From positions 1-64,000 of the forward strand of contig CAVPDA010000007.1 in assembly GCA_963702495.1 (NCBI GenBank): a stretch of 64,000 nucleotides of DNA, in the 5' to 3' direction. The stretch is from CAVPDA01 sp963702495 (GTDB lineage Bacteria > Pseudomonadota > Gammaproteobacteria > Burkholderiales > Rhodocyclaceae). Positions within the stretch are counted from its first letter, which is position 1, and each line of letters opens with the position of its first letter. A program made the position numbers and the translations under genes. Below the pieces are notes generated by a model. That model saw nothing but the letters and a program-made list of their open reading frames with translations, did not search any database and was not told where the DNA came from. Positions 16,124-25,193 of the stretch are shown here, one piece after another.

Positions 16124-17860
16124 CTACTGGGAACACCCCGGATCGACGCCGAGCAGGGCGAAGGCTTTGGCCTGCAGCGGCGTGGGGCGGGTCGTCACGT
16201 TGATCTTGGCCTGCGGGTTGATTGCGGTGGAGGTGACGTTGAGGGTCACGGTGGCCAGATCGAGCAGCAGCGTACGCAAGCTGTGCACCGGTAGATCGTC
16301 CTCGGTGCGATGGTGCTGCGCCTTGGCCTTGGCGCGCTCGGAACGTGGCGTGGGCGCCACCGGGTTGGCCCGGCTCTCGCGCTGCTCTTCGAGTTCTTCG
16401 TCGTCGTGGAGCATCGGCTTGAGCGCCTGGCGCAGATGCCACTCGACGTAGTAGGCGAGCATGCACAGGAACACGTGGGCGCGCACGCGCGCTTCGTTCC
16501 AGTGGAAGATCGGGCGCACGTGCAGAGCGACGCTCTTCAATGAACGAAAGGCCCGTTCCACTTGGGCGAGGCTCTTGTAGGAAGACACCGCCTGGACATC
16601 GGAGAGCTTCGTTTGCGGCACGTTGGTGCGAATGACATAAAAGCCGTCGAGTGTGGCTTCGGCCTCGATCTGTTCGCTCTTGCGCGCGTAGGCGAAGCTG
16701 GTTTCCGTGATGGTGAGATCGAAATGCTTGGCCATCTTGTGGGCGTTGATCACGCGCCCCACCCGCAGCCCGATCGCGTCCTTGCCCTGCAAGGGCCGGC
16801 GTGCGCGCGCGGTAGCCGCGACAATGGCATCGAGGTCCTTCTGCGTGGCCTGCAGGAGCGCCTCGCGCTTGTCTGAGCGCTGCTGCGCCAGGGCCGGATT
16901 GCGGCACACCACCAGGCGCTCGTCCGGGAAGTGTTCGCTGGCGATCTCGATCAAGCCGCGTTGGTCGAACAGGGAAAGCTGCCACGGCCCCTGTTCTTCC
17001 ATCAGTTTGGCGATATCCGGGGAGCGCAGCGCCGTGATCCAGCTCATGCCGGCCGGGCGCAGCAGCGCCTCGATGCGCGCCTGCGTGATCATGCCCCGAT
17101 CGCCCACCCACACCACGTGCGTGAGCCCGAAGCGGCGCTTGAGCTTGTCGAGTTGCGCGGCCACGGTGCTCGGATCGCCCGTGTTGCCTGCAAACACCTC
17201 CACCGCCACCGGGCAGCCCTCGGCGCTGCACAGCAGGCCGAAGACGATCTGAGGGTACTTGCCCTTGTCATCGCGCGATTTGCCGAAGGCGGCCAGGGGA
17301 CAGCAGTGCCCCGTGACCCAGGCCGAGCTGAGGTCGTAGAGCACCAGCACGCCATTGGCCAGGTGCTTGCGCGCGAGCGCGCTTTCGATGCGCGGCTGGG
17401 CTTGGCCCAGCCAGTCCAGCGCCTCATACACGCTATCGAGTTCGATCTCGCCCAAGCCGAGCACCTGCGAGAGCGAATGCGCCGCCGACTCGCTCCGCAG
17501 CATGCGCCAGGTGGCGAGCTTGGAGCCCGGTTCGATCACGCGCGCGACGATCAGGGCCAGGACCACGGGGCGCAGCGCGGCGGGGGCGCCGGCGAGCAGT
17601 TTCTCGACCCCGCAGCGGCGCGCCGTGCCCAGCACCGCCGCCACATGGCCGTGCGGCAGCGAGCGCTCGATGACGAAGGCGGCCTCATCGGCGCCCACCG
17701 GCTCGTTCCTGAGCACCCGCCGCAAGGCCTCGATGCGCGCCGCGGGCCAGTCGGTGAGGTTGGCCAGGGTGCGCTTCTTGACCTTGCTGCCCTCACGCCA
17801 GCCCTCACGCAGCAAAACGGCGGGGCGCGAGTTGCGGTTGGGGACAATTTCAACGTACAT
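16124..17860 (-). CDS. IS1634-family transposase
   Basis: The 578-residue protein is the usual size for IS1634-type (IS4-related) transposases. Visible blocks are the N-terminal MYVEIVPNRNSRPAVLLREGWREGSKVKKRTLANL, LVLYDLSSAWVTG with a catalytic Asp, GLTHVVWVGDRGMIT with the second Asp, and the C-terminal YKSLAQVERAFRSLKS...VRAHVFLCMLAYYVEW, which holds the YREK-like catalytic Glu region. The frame is uninterrupted. A promoter-like pair (TTGACT, 16 nt, AATAAT) lies at 17895-17868 on the minus strand, directly before the ATG, so the message may be nearly leaderless. Confidence 0.9.
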   Translation of the reverse strand: MYVEIVPNRNSRPAVLLREGWREGSKVKKRTLANLTDWPAARIEALRRVLRNEPVGADEAAFVIERSLPHGHVAAVLGTARRCGVEKLLAGAPAALRPVVLALIVARVIEPGSKLATWRMLRSESAAHSLSQVLGLGEIELDSVYEALDWLGQAQPRIESALARKHLANGVLVLYDLSSAWVTGHCCPLAAFGKSRDDKGKYPQIVFGLLCSAEGCPVAVEVFAGNTGDPSTVAAQLDKLKRRFGLTHVVWVGDRGMITQARIEALLRPAGMSWITALRSPDIAKLMEEQGPWQLSLFDQRGLIEIASEHFPDERLVVCRNPALAQQRSDKREALLQATQKDLDAIVAATARARRPLQGKDAIGLRVGRVINAHKMAKHFDLTITETSFAYARKSEQIEAEATLDGFYVIRTNVPQTKLSDVQAVSSYKSLAQVERAFRSLKSVALHVRPIFHWNEARVRAHVFLCMLAYYVEWHLRQALKPMLHDDEELEEQRESRANPVAPTPRSERAKAKAQHHRTEDDLPVHSLRTLLLDLATVTLNVTSTAINPQAKINVTTRPTPLQAKAFALLGVDPGCSQ

Positions 17861-17864
17861 GGGA

Positions 17865-17895
17865 ACTATTATTCACATACTACGATAATAGTCAA
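17865..17895 (-). promoter_or_regulatory. Promoter and inverted repeat of the IS1634-type transposase
   Basis: On the minus strand TTGACT (17895-17890) and AATAAT (17873-17868) are 16 nt apart. The same segment is an inverted repeat: ACTATTAT (17865-17872) and ATAATAGT (17885-17892). The overlap of a promoter with a palindrome could let the transposase or a host protein control expression. Confidence 0.5.
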
Positions 17896-18136
17896 GACAA
17901 TTACATGGGAACATGCACAGCGACAGCAAAACCCATTCCCGCTGTCAAACCAATGGGTTGCTTAGATAATTATGACGAAGTTATAAACAGCTCGGGTTAA
18001 GCGTCGGTAACAAGTTGCTCTTGGCCATTGTCGAAAGGCGCGCAAAGCGGTCGTCAGGCAACGATCGGCCCGTTCTAGGGAAGCAGTCGCGGGTGCCGCA
18101 CCGGCGCCGTGCCGGGCCTCGCTGCGGTCAGGCACG

Positions 18137-18631
18137 TCACGTCTTGTTCGACGGTGGCCCAGCATGGGAAAGCCTGGCTGCTGCCCAGCGACAGGCAAGC
18201 GTGCATGAAGCGCCGAAGACGATGTGCGCGAAGAGGGTGATCCAGTCCCGAGTGGCGATGAACCATGGAAACAGCGCGGTGAACCCGTACATGTTCAAGG
18301 CGTAGAGGCCGCCGCCCAACATCGCGCCGACGAGAGCGTTGGCGAGAATCGGCAGTCGTCGCGTGAGCGAGCAGAATACGGCCGCGTAGGCGATCGACAG
18401 CGCGAAGTGAACCGTCGATGCCACCGCCATGACGCAGGGGTCGAACCCCTCCCGGCTCGCGAGCACGGTCGGGCCCAGGACGATGGCGGCCGCCAGCCTC
18501 GCGTCGCGGTAGAAGATCTCCGGGAAGGCATCGGTGAGCAGCAGCCAGAGCGCGACCTGTACCGCCGTCGCGACCGCGCCGGCAACGATGGCGCCGAATA
18601 CGCTCGCCCAGCACCACCGCGCCCACGACAC
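18137..18631 (-). CDS. Small integral membrane protein of unknown function
   Basis: The 164-residue protein has four or so hydrophobic segments (about 10-33, 65-95, 96-118, 128-152), with polar blocks YRDARLAAAIVLG, SREGFDPCVM and FPWFIATRDWITLFAHIVFG between. Similar small membrane proteins with a conserved TRDWITxxAHxxFG-type end occur in betaproteobacteria without known role. The N terminus may be longer: a smooth hydrophobic continuation exists in another frame upstream of 18631, which suggests a frameshift or a wrong start. It is flanked by an IS1634-type element on its downstream side. Confidence 0.55.
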   Translation of the reverse strand: MSWARWCWASVFGAIVAGAVATAVQVALWLLLTDAFPEIFYRDARLAAAIVLGPTVLASREGFDPCVMAVASTVHFALSIAYAAVFCSLTRRLPILANALVGAMLGGGLYALNMYGFTALFPWFIATRDWITLFAHIVFGASCTLACRWAAARLSHAGPPSNKT

Positions 18632-18708
18632 TCAGAGCCGACCAAATGGGTCCACTGCAGCTTCGGCTCTCGCTCGTGACCGTGCGGCCGCACGGATGAG
18701 CCTTGACT

Positions 18709-19047
18709 TCAATCCAGGAGGACCGTCGCGACGGTCTGACCTTCCTCGCTGGTTCTCGCCACATTGATCCCGAAAATGTATGCGCCGGCCTTCCACCGTT
18801 CCCGGCGGATGGGCACGAGTTGGATCTGATAGACCCCCGGCAGGGTTGCCGGGCTGACCCGATCAATGTCGAGCCGCGCCGCGCCGGGACCGGCGAGGAT
18901 CGGATCGAGCGTAAAGTTGCCGGCTCCGAGTCCTCCGACCGGCGCGCCTACGGCATCCGAGACCGAGACGATAATGAAACTCGGCTGTCGATTGCCGGGA
19001 CCGGCCATCGTCTCATCGACAAACGCGCGTATGTGAAAACGACCCAT
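18709..19047 (-). CDS. Hypothetical protein, 112 residues
   Basis: The start at ATG 19047 is chosen because GGAGGGGGG lies 8-10 nt upstream. The product begins MGRFHIRAFVDETMAGPGN and contains alternating strands (SFIIVSVSDAVGAPVGGL, FTLDPILAGPGAARLDI, GVYQIQLVPIRRERWKAG) ending in TVATVLLD. The pattern of beta strands with Gly/Pro turns suggests a small Ig-like or jelly-roll fold. No signal peptide or catalytic motif is visible. Upstream (19238-19251) there is a 13/14 match to an FNR box, but it is 190 nt away. Function unknown. Confidence 0.55.
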   Translation of the reverse strand: MGRFHIRAFVDETMAGPGNRQPSFIIVSVSDAVGAPVGGLGAGNFTLDPILAGPGAARLDIDRVSPATLPGVYQIQLVPIRRERWKAGAYIFGINVARTSEEGQTVATVLLD

Positions 19048-19878
19048 CTTCAATCCCCCCTCCAGAAGGATGCCCGCTTGCGGGGCGATGGCATTGTCGG
19101 CCTGGCGGCCGCATGGAGGGAAAGGTAACGTCCCTGTCGTTGGGTGTTGGAATTGGTCTTCAACGACGCCCCTCTTCGATGCCCGATCGCGGGGGCCCAT
19201 TGGATTGAGAAGCTACGCCGGAACTGCCCATTTGTCATTGATTTAGGTCACGTTACGGCATGCTTGTCAGTTGGAGCCGTCCCCTGCCGGTGGCAAACCG
19301 CAAGGGGCGTCTGGGACGGGATTTCCCGGCGTTGCATTCAAGGCGGGCGGCAGCGGACATAGAGCCCGCTGTTGCGCGCCTATCCCGGGCCGCATCTGAG
19401 GCACGTGGACAGAACGGCGCGAATCGGCTGGTCAACTGGGTCGCGTTAGACTGGCCGATGCCCTGGGGCGGCCGGTGCGCCTTGGTCTTCCCAACGCTGC
19501 CCGAGATGCGTGCCTGCCGAGGTCAGAGGACCCCGCAACGTGTCCTGCTCCTGGTCCACGCTTCCCCCTTACGAACCCCCTTACGAACCCCCTTACGAAC
19601 CCCCTTACGAACCCCCTTACGAACCCCCTTACGAACCCCCTTACGAACCCCCTTACGAACCCCCTTACGAACCCCCTTACGGCGGCTGGGTCTCGGCTCA
19701 CTGTTGTGGTCGATTCTCCGGGGTGCGGGCACTCGGGAACCGGAGCGCCGAACGTTGGCGTAGAGCGCGAGCACGTTGCGCGTCTCCGCCGTCGCATGCG
19801 CCGGCAGGCCGGCCGTTGCAAGAAGTCCCGCGATGACCCAGGCGAGCGCGGTGGGCATGGCCGATCGTGCGCGTCAAC
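19048..19878. other. 830 bases without a supported gene; holds a tandem repeat
   Basis: The open frames here are created by the 12-bp repeat at 19569-19680, which reads through on both strands. Nothing outside the array has recognisable motifs. Confidence 0.5.
19569..19680. repeat. 12-bp tandem repeat, nine full units
   Basis: The unit TTACGAACCCCC repeats perfectly from 19569 to 19676, with a partial unit at 19677. The period of 12 leaves frames open, giving (PPYE)n on the plus strand and (RGFV)n on the minus strand. Confidence 0.9.
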
Positions 19879-22341
19879 TCATCGACCGACGCCGTCCGAT
19901 TGCCTTACCAGGCGCTGGACCTGCCGGTTGTCGGGTTCCAGTTCCGCCAGCCGGCGCGCGTAGGTGGCCGCACGCTTGTCCTCGCCCGCATCGCGCAGGA
20001 ACAGCACGAGACCGAGCAGCACCTCGCGCTCGTTGGGATGCCGCGCGAGCGCTGCCTCCAGCGCGCGAATCGCCTGCCGCTTCTGCCCGGCATCGTTCAG
20101 CGCCACCGCATGGACGTAAGCAAAGCGCGGCGTGTCGGGCGCGAGCCGGCTGGCCTCGGCGAGTTCCTTCAGCGCCTCGGCGCTGCGCTTCTGCCGCACC
20201 AGCGCGAGGCCCAGCGCGTGGTGGACGGGGGCAGCGCGCGCATCGCGCTTCAGTGCCTCCCGCAGCGTGCGCTCGGCGTCCGCTTCGAGACCGCGCGCCC
20301 GGTACAGATCGGCGAGATTGACGGCGGCCTGGACGTAGCTCGGGTCGAGCGCGAGCGCGCCGCGGTATTGCGCCACCGCCTCGTCGAACTGGCCCTGCCT
20401 GGCGTAGAGCGTGCCGAGGTTGGTGCGGCCCTCCGGCCGGTCGGCATTGAAGCGCTGCGCCGCGACGTACTCGGCGAGGGCGGCTGCGAACGCGGTGCGG
20501 TCGGCGGACGGCAACCGCGCTTCCGCTTCGCCGGCCAGTGCCGCCGCGGCCTCCATGCGTACCTCCCGCACCGGATCGCCCAGCAGGCGCGGCAGCAACT
20601 TCAGGCGCGCCGCGGCATCGGCATCGGCCAGCACACCGATGGCGGCGGTGCGAACCAGGGTGCCGGAATCGTCCAAGGCCTTTGTCACCGTCCGGATCGT
20701 GGCGGCGTCGAGGTGGCGGCCCATCCGCAGCAGCGCGCTCGCCCGCGCCATCTCCGACTGGGCGGGGTCCTCGGCGATGCGCGCCAGTCCGGCCTGCGCG
20801 CCCGCCGCGCCGCGCTCGGCGGCGACGAAGGCCTCGGCGAAACTCTGGAAGCCGGGCTTCGGCTTGGGATACCACTTCGTTACCGCCGCCGCCCATTGGG
20901 CCTTCTTGTCGGCGTGGCAACTGCCGCAGGCGTTCGGCGTGCCCAGGCTCACCGTGCGGTCGGGCCGCGGGATGCTGAAGCCGTGGTCGTGGCGCGGATC
21001 GACCACCATGTAGGTGGTGGCCGGCATGTGGCAGGACGCGCACTGCGCAGCCTTCGTGCCCTCGGCGTGATGATGGTGGGAGGCGCCGGCGTAGCGCGCC
21101 GGCGCGTGGCACTGGCCGCACACGGCGCTGCCCGGCGCGCGCAGCTTCTGGGTGTGGGGATCGTGGCAGTCCGAGCAGGTGACGCCCTTGGCATGCATCC
21201 GGCTCTGCAGCAGCGAGCCGACGTTGTACACCTCGTCGCGCATCTGGCCGTCGTCGTAGTACAGGCCCGCTTCGATGAGCGACAGGCGGAAGCCATCGCC
21301 GAGGGCGTCGCCGGCGTGCCAGGCGTCCGAGAACTGGGCGCGGCGAGCGTGGCAGCGGGCGCAGGTCTCGATCTCCCGCGACGACTCCCTCGGCCTGGAG
21401 CGCACCGCGTTGCCGGTGGCCGGATTGATCGCCCAGCTTGCGCCGCGGCGTTCGTCCAGAGCGGCGGTGAGGCCCTTGCCGGGGCCGTCATGGCGCTTCC
21501 AGTCGCCTTCCTTCTTCGCCCACGCGACGTGATTGGAACCCGGTCCGTGGCAGGCTTCGCAGGCGACGTTGATGTCGGTCCACGTGGTGGCGTAGCTGCC
21601 GGTCTTCTCGTCGTAGCCCTTGCGCAGGTTGGTGGAATGGCAGTCCGCGCACTGGAAGTTCCAGGTCTGGTCGATGCCGGTCCAGTGCAGCGGCTGACCC
21701 GGCTGGAGCTTGCGCTCCGGGTAGAGGTGGAACCAGCGCTGCCCGCCCTGTTCCTTCGGCCGCGCATCCCAGGCGATGCCGAGCGCCTGAAACCGGCCGC
21801 CCGGCAGCGGGACCAGATACTGCTGCAGCGGCGTGAAGCCGAAGGTGTACCGGATCTCGAAATCGGCGAGCCTGCCATCGGGGCCGTCGGTGCGGACGAA
21901 GAACTTGCCGTCGCGCTGGAAAAAGGTCGAAGTGAGGCCGGCATGGGTGAATTTGGCGTCGGCGAAGTCGCCCAGCACCGTCTCGGCACTTGCCACCGCC
22001 ATCGCCCGGTCGTGGTGCGAGCCGCGCCAGGCTTCGTGCTCCTTGCGGTGGCAGTCGGTGCAGCCGTTCACCCCGACGTAGCGGGCGGCAACGGGGGCAG
22101 TTTGGGCGGCTGGGGCGGCTGGGGCGGGCGCGGCGCGGGCGGCTGCCTCAGCCGGGGGCGGTGCAGGCGAGGTGCGCTGAGCGGAGTGGAACAGGTAGAC
22201 GGCGGCGAAACCCATCACCACGACGAACACAGCGGCTGCCGGCCAAACTCGCCATGCGCGCCTACCCGTCTCGGGTGGCGGCTCATCCGGGATTCTCGGG
22301 CTTGGCGGACGGCGAGGCGGAGGCGTGCGGCTAGATGACAC
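19879..22341 (-). CDS. Octaheme c-type cytochrome with HEAT-like and TPR repeats
   Basis: Starting at GTG 22341 the protein has about 820 residues. A membrane helix or uncleaved signal (WPAAAVFVVVMGFAAVYLF) is followed by an Ala/Pro linker. Eight CXXCH heme sites follow (CTDCH, CADCH, CEACH, CARCH, CSDCH, CGQCH, CASCH, CGSCH). Next come short alpha repeats of HEAT type (about 510-590: ALLRMGRHLDAATIRTVTKAL, LLPRLLGDPVREVRMEAAAAL) and at least four TPR units (GRTNLGTLYARQGQFDEAV, AAVNLADLYRARGL, HHALGLALVRQKR). It should sit in the periplasm and carry electrons while binding partner proteins through the repeats. Similar multiheme-TPR proteins are known in respiratory bacteria without defined substrate. 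The start is uncertain. Confidence 0.8.
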   Translation of the reverse strand: MSSSRTPPPRRPPSPRIPDEPPPETGRRAWRVWPAAAVFVVVMGFAAVYLFHSAQRTSPAPPPAEAAARAAPAPAAPAAQTAPVAARYVGVNGCTDCHRKEHEAWRGSHHDRAMAVASAETVLGDFADAKFTHAGLTSTFFQRDGKFFVRTDGPDGRLADFEIRYTFGFTPLQQYLVPLPGGRFQALGIAWDARPKEQGGQRWFHLYPERKLQPGQPLHWTGIDQTWNFQCADCHSTNLRKGYDEKTGSYATTWTDINVACEACHGPGSNHVAWAKKEGDWKRHDGPGKGLTAALDERRGASWAINPATGNAVRSRPRESSREIETCARCHARRAQFSDAWHAGDALGDGFRLSLIEAGLYYDDGQMRDEVYNVGSLLQSRMHAKGVTCSDCHDPHTQKLRAPGSAVCGQCHAPARYAGASHHHHAEGTKAAQCASCHMPATTYMVVDPRHDHGFSIPRPDRTVSLGTPNACGSCHADKKAQWAAAVTKWYPKPKPGFQSFAEAFVAAERGAAGAQAGLARIAEDPAQSEMARASALLRMGRHLDAATIRTVTKALDDSGTLVRTAAIGVLADADAAARLKLLPRLLGDPVREVRMEAAAALAGEAEARLPSADRTAFAAALAEYVAAQRFNADRPEGRTNLGTLYARQGQFDEAVAQYRGALALDPSYVQAAVNLADLYRARGLEADAERTLREALKRDARAAPVHHALGLALVRQKRSAEALKELAEASRLAPDTPRFAYVHAVALNDAGQKRQAIRALEAALARHPNEREVLLGLVLFLRDAGEDKRAATYARRLAELEPDNRQVQRLVRQSDGVGR

Positions 22342-22483
22342 GATGCCTGCCCGAACGGTGGAAGTGAGGGACGGGCGACCGGAAGGGCGTGCGCGAGGAC
22401 AATGGTAGGGTCGCCAGCCTCGGCGAAACGGCATACAAATAATCGGACCACGGTGCGGTGTGCCGCGCGGTTCGATGTGACAT
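22331..22483 (-). CDS. Possible leader peptide (50 residues) before the octaheme cytochrome
   Basis: ATG 22483 is preceded by GGAGGAAGGGAA, the best ribosome-binding site near this gene. Its 50-codon frame overlaps the proposed GTG start of the cytochrome by about 10 bases. It may be a translationally coupled leader. Alternatively, the true start of the cytochrome may lie here and one base has been lost. Confidence 0.3.
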   Translation of the reverse strand: MSHRTARHTAPWSDYLYAVSPRLATLPLSSRTPFRSPVPHFHRSGRHRVI

Positions 22484-23281
22484 TTCCCTTCCTCCAATAG
22501 GTTCCGCCGCAACCCGCTCCTGCGAACGGGCATTCTAAACGACCGACAGTCCCAACGCGCGCGCCGACGGCTCACGCGATCTTCGGGCCTGCTGGTGATC
22601 CGCCCCGATAGGCGACATCGGTCAGAGACATCGCCATGAAAATGGCGAGCCACAGCGTCGGCGAGGTAGCGCTCTATGGCACGCCGATGACGGAGGTGGC
22701 CAAGCTGCGCAATTTGCTCCCGTACTCGCGAACGTCGGTTATCTGGGGCACTTCTGACTTCGGCTCAGCAACTTCAGCGGCCAGCCAACGTCGGCACCCG
22801 TCCGGCAGCGTGCGATCGGTAGGGTAAAGGTAAGCAGTCGTCAACGTAGAAATGGCGGCCGCCAATGGATGGCGGCTCCGGCCGAACATGAGCCCGCCGG
22901 TGCGCCATCGAGGGAGACAGCGATACCTGGGCGACCGGTCGTTCGGCACAGGAATCGCCGAGCAACGGCTGGAGGTCTTGAACCGCCGTCGGCTCGGAGG
23001 ATGCGGACATTCGCACCTTCGCCGCCGCGTATTGAGCGCGAACCCCGGGCATGACGAGGCTGCCCCAGCAGACCTGGGGACTATCGACTAGCCGGCCGCC
23101 GCCCCTGTTCTGGGGCCGCGCAGCTGGCGTCTCTCCATTCGACCCGGGGGGCGGTGCCGTCACTGCTGGCTTGACGACCCTGGCGCCTGTTTCCTGAGCT
23201 GGCACGCTACGTGACGTTGCGACAGCGATCAGCGGCCGGCGTCAGCCGCTACGCTGAACGGCACAGAAATGTTCCGGGTGG
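22484..23281. other. 800 bases with no recognisable gene
   Basis: Open frames on both strands are long only because of GC bias. None carries known motifs or a good start. The stretch joins the octaheme cytochrome to the decay zone at 23.3-25.2 kb. Confidence 0.45.
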
Positions 23282-23569
23282 TCATGTCGGATTCAAGGTA
23301 GATCGCTCCAACAGGTTCACCAGCCCGTCTGCATTGCCTGAGAAGAGGTCGTACCACTGGTATCGCGCGAGTTCGCTCGGCAGATCCAGATTGTCGATCC
23401 GGACCGGCACAATGAACGGGAGCCTGTCTGAATCCCGCAGTGCGGTTTTTGTCAAGTTTTCCCAGACTTCGCCCGGCTTAAGGCTCCGTTGATCGATCCA
23501 TGGCGCAAACTCGTGGCGTTCAAGAGCACGAAGTACCTCCGCCACACGCCCCGCCTCCTCGCGCACATA
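23282..23569 (-). pseudogene. TIR-domain protein remnant
   Basis: Reading leftward: REEAGRVAEVLRALERHEFAPWIDQRSLKPGEVWENLTKTALRDSD, directly followed by LPFIVPVRIDNLDLPSELARYQWYDLFSGNADGLVNLL. The first part matches the helix-strand block of TIR domains (ExxRVxxxxxxLExxGFxPWxDxxxLxPGxxW). The second matches their C-terminal IPVRLDxxxxPxxLxxxQxxDLF block. The middle of the domain, about 40-50 residues including the usual catalytic Glu region, is missing, as are the N-terminal strand and any effector partner. TIR proteins often take part in phage defence by cleaving NAD. This copy cannot be active. Confidence 0.7.
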
Positions 23570-23649
23570 ATTCGGCGAGATCCGCCGACTTGTCCTGCAT
23601 TCCGCACATCTCCGGACGCATTTCGCCTGAATTTCCCGGCTGACTTGCG

Positions 23650-24042
23650 TCATCGGTTGCGGGGGAATTCAGCGTCGATGAGGTGTTCGGTTTCGGTCTC
23701 CCAGTCGCGCAGTAACTCCTGCGCCTTGCGGTCGTTGGCGATGGCCAGGCGGTCGCCAGATCGACGTCCGCCTTTGGCGTGCGCTGGGTCTCTTATCGAA
23801 GCAGTGCAGGATGTAGATGGCGTCCGCGAACTTCGCCATGTAGATCACCCGACATGCACCCGCCGCGTCGCGTACACGGATCTCCTGAACGCCCGGACCC
23901 ACGCTCGCCATCGCGGCTTCCAGTCATCGGGCATCAGCCCGGCCTGCACGCGGCTGATCTGATAGCCGCACCGACGTCGTGGGCCGGCAGGAAATGCCTT
24001 CAATCGGTCCAGCGAATCGCCCACGAACTCGACCAAATTCAT
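23650..24042 (-). pseudogene. HigB/Gp49-like toxin gene with several frameshifts
   Basis: From ATG 24042: MNLVEFVGDSLDRLKAFPAG...GLMPDDWKP. After a frame change: QEIRVRDAAGACRVIYMAKFADAIYILHCFDK. After another: KTQRTPKADVDLA, and after a third: DRLAIANDRKAQELLRDW to a stop at 23650. Joined, this is a phage-derived Gp49-like/HigB toxin of the RelE superfamily (IRVxDxxGAxRVIYxAKFxxAxYxLHCFxKKT), which normally cuts mRNA on ribosomes. No Xre-type antitoxin follows. Its start abuts the broken end of the transposase gene at 24043. Confidence 0.75.
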
Positions 24043-25193
24043 TGTCTTGCGTTTACAAGCCTCTGACGAAACATACAACTGTTTGCCTTTCTGGGCAACG
24101 CCACCAGCGCCAGGCGCTCGCTGAGTCGCTGTTGATTGTCTTGCGAATGAAAGCCCTTGTCGAAGCTGCAGGCGTTCAGATCGGCAAAGCGCTGCTGTGC
24201 TTGCTCGACCATTGACACGGCCAGCTGATCATCGGTCTTGTTCTGCATGACCTCATGATGCAGGATGAAGCGGTACTGGTCCTCCAGGATGCACACCTTG
24301 AGGCCCAGCTCCACGGGAACGCCGGCCTTGCCTTTGCTGATCCATTCCGTGTGCGGCTCGAAAATCGAGAACACTTTCTCGGCGTGCGGGATGATCTCCC
24401 CAAGGATGACACGCCGCTTGGTCTGCGAGATCTGGCGCTCGGCATGACGCATGTACTGTTCAATCTCCAGCTTGCGCACAGCGGCCAGTTCGCTGGACAA
24501 GCCGCGCGCCTGCAGTTGCGCGAGCGTGTCCTGCGCTTTGCTCAAGTAGCGTTGAGCAACATCCAGGTACGCTTGATGCGCCTCGACCAGCAGCGCCTCG
24601 TTTTTATCCTTGCGCTTTTCCGATCGCCCTTTGCTGCGCTTCTTGTTCTGCGCCGCACGCATGAGGCGCTTCAGATGCCGCACGTTGTAGGCGCTCTGCC
24701 TCCAGTCACTGAGGCCATGATCCTCGCACAGCTGCGCCGTCAGCTCTACAACCTTGCGCATCGCGTCAAATAGCAGGTTGATATCGGTCGGAAAGTGCAC
24801 CTCGGTCTCAACCACAAAGGAATCGCACCGCCCACGCAGCGCTTCGCTTTCTTTTTTTTTGACCAAGTCATGCCCCGCGCTGACTACCACCTGATTGATC
24901 TTGTCGAGCAACTCCGGCGTGAGCAAAGCGACGTTGTCTTTGAGCGTCTGAAAATGGTACGCCTCCCGATCAAATGTCCCATGCCCCAGCATCTGCCGAA
25001 TCGTGTCGTGATGATTCATCAGATCATGCAGACGATCGTAATCGATGTTCAAATCCAGCCTCAACACGCCACCTACCAGGATCTTCCACAGTATATAGTC
25101 GTCAGCTCGTTTAGTGGCGCCGTCAGCGCTCGAACTGACGAGGAGAGAAAGGATCTGGCGGCGGAAACACGGGATGCTTCGCGAAGCTGGCAC
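24043..25193 (-). pseudogene. Transposase (ISNCY-type), truncated at both ends
   Basis: The frame encodes about 370 residues of a large transposase: DDYILWKILVGGVLRLDLNIDYDRLHDLMNHHDTIRQMLGHG, VSAGHDLVKKK...LRGRCDSFVVETEVHFPTDINLLFDAMRK with a catalytic Asp/Glu region, then FEPHTEWISKGKAGVPVELG and CSFDKGFHSQDNQ. This order fits ISNCY/ISH6-like elements. After LVALPRKAN the protein ends in unrelated residues at the HigB boundary. Before residue 30 the sequence is also unrelated. Both termini have therefore been replaced by neighbouring DNA and the gene is dead. Confidence 0.75.

Larger units (their letters stand above)
16093..17944 (-). mobile_element. IS1634-type insertion sequence
   Basis: Candidate imperfect terminal repeats are CAGTGGGAA at 16093-16101 and its near-complement TTCCCGCTG at 17936-17944, each followed inward by a TTTTG-type block. 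The element of about 1.85 kb carries one intact leftward transposase gene. A target duplication was not identified with confidence. Confidence 0.7.

Noticed and set aside
19238..19251. FNR-like site TTGATTTAGGTCAC
   Set aside because: Only 13 of 14 positions fit the palindrome and the nearest gene start is 190 nt away, so it is not listed as a site.
19569..19680. Possible real protein with PPYE or RGFV repeats
   Set aside because: No start with a ribosome-binding site, no signal peptide, and the flanking frame has no coding character. The open frame results from the 12-bp period.
19867..22338. An 823-codon plus-strand frame opposite the octaheme cytochrome
   Set aside because: Antisense shadow. 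The minus strand has eight heme motifs and repeat domains, while the plus frame has none.
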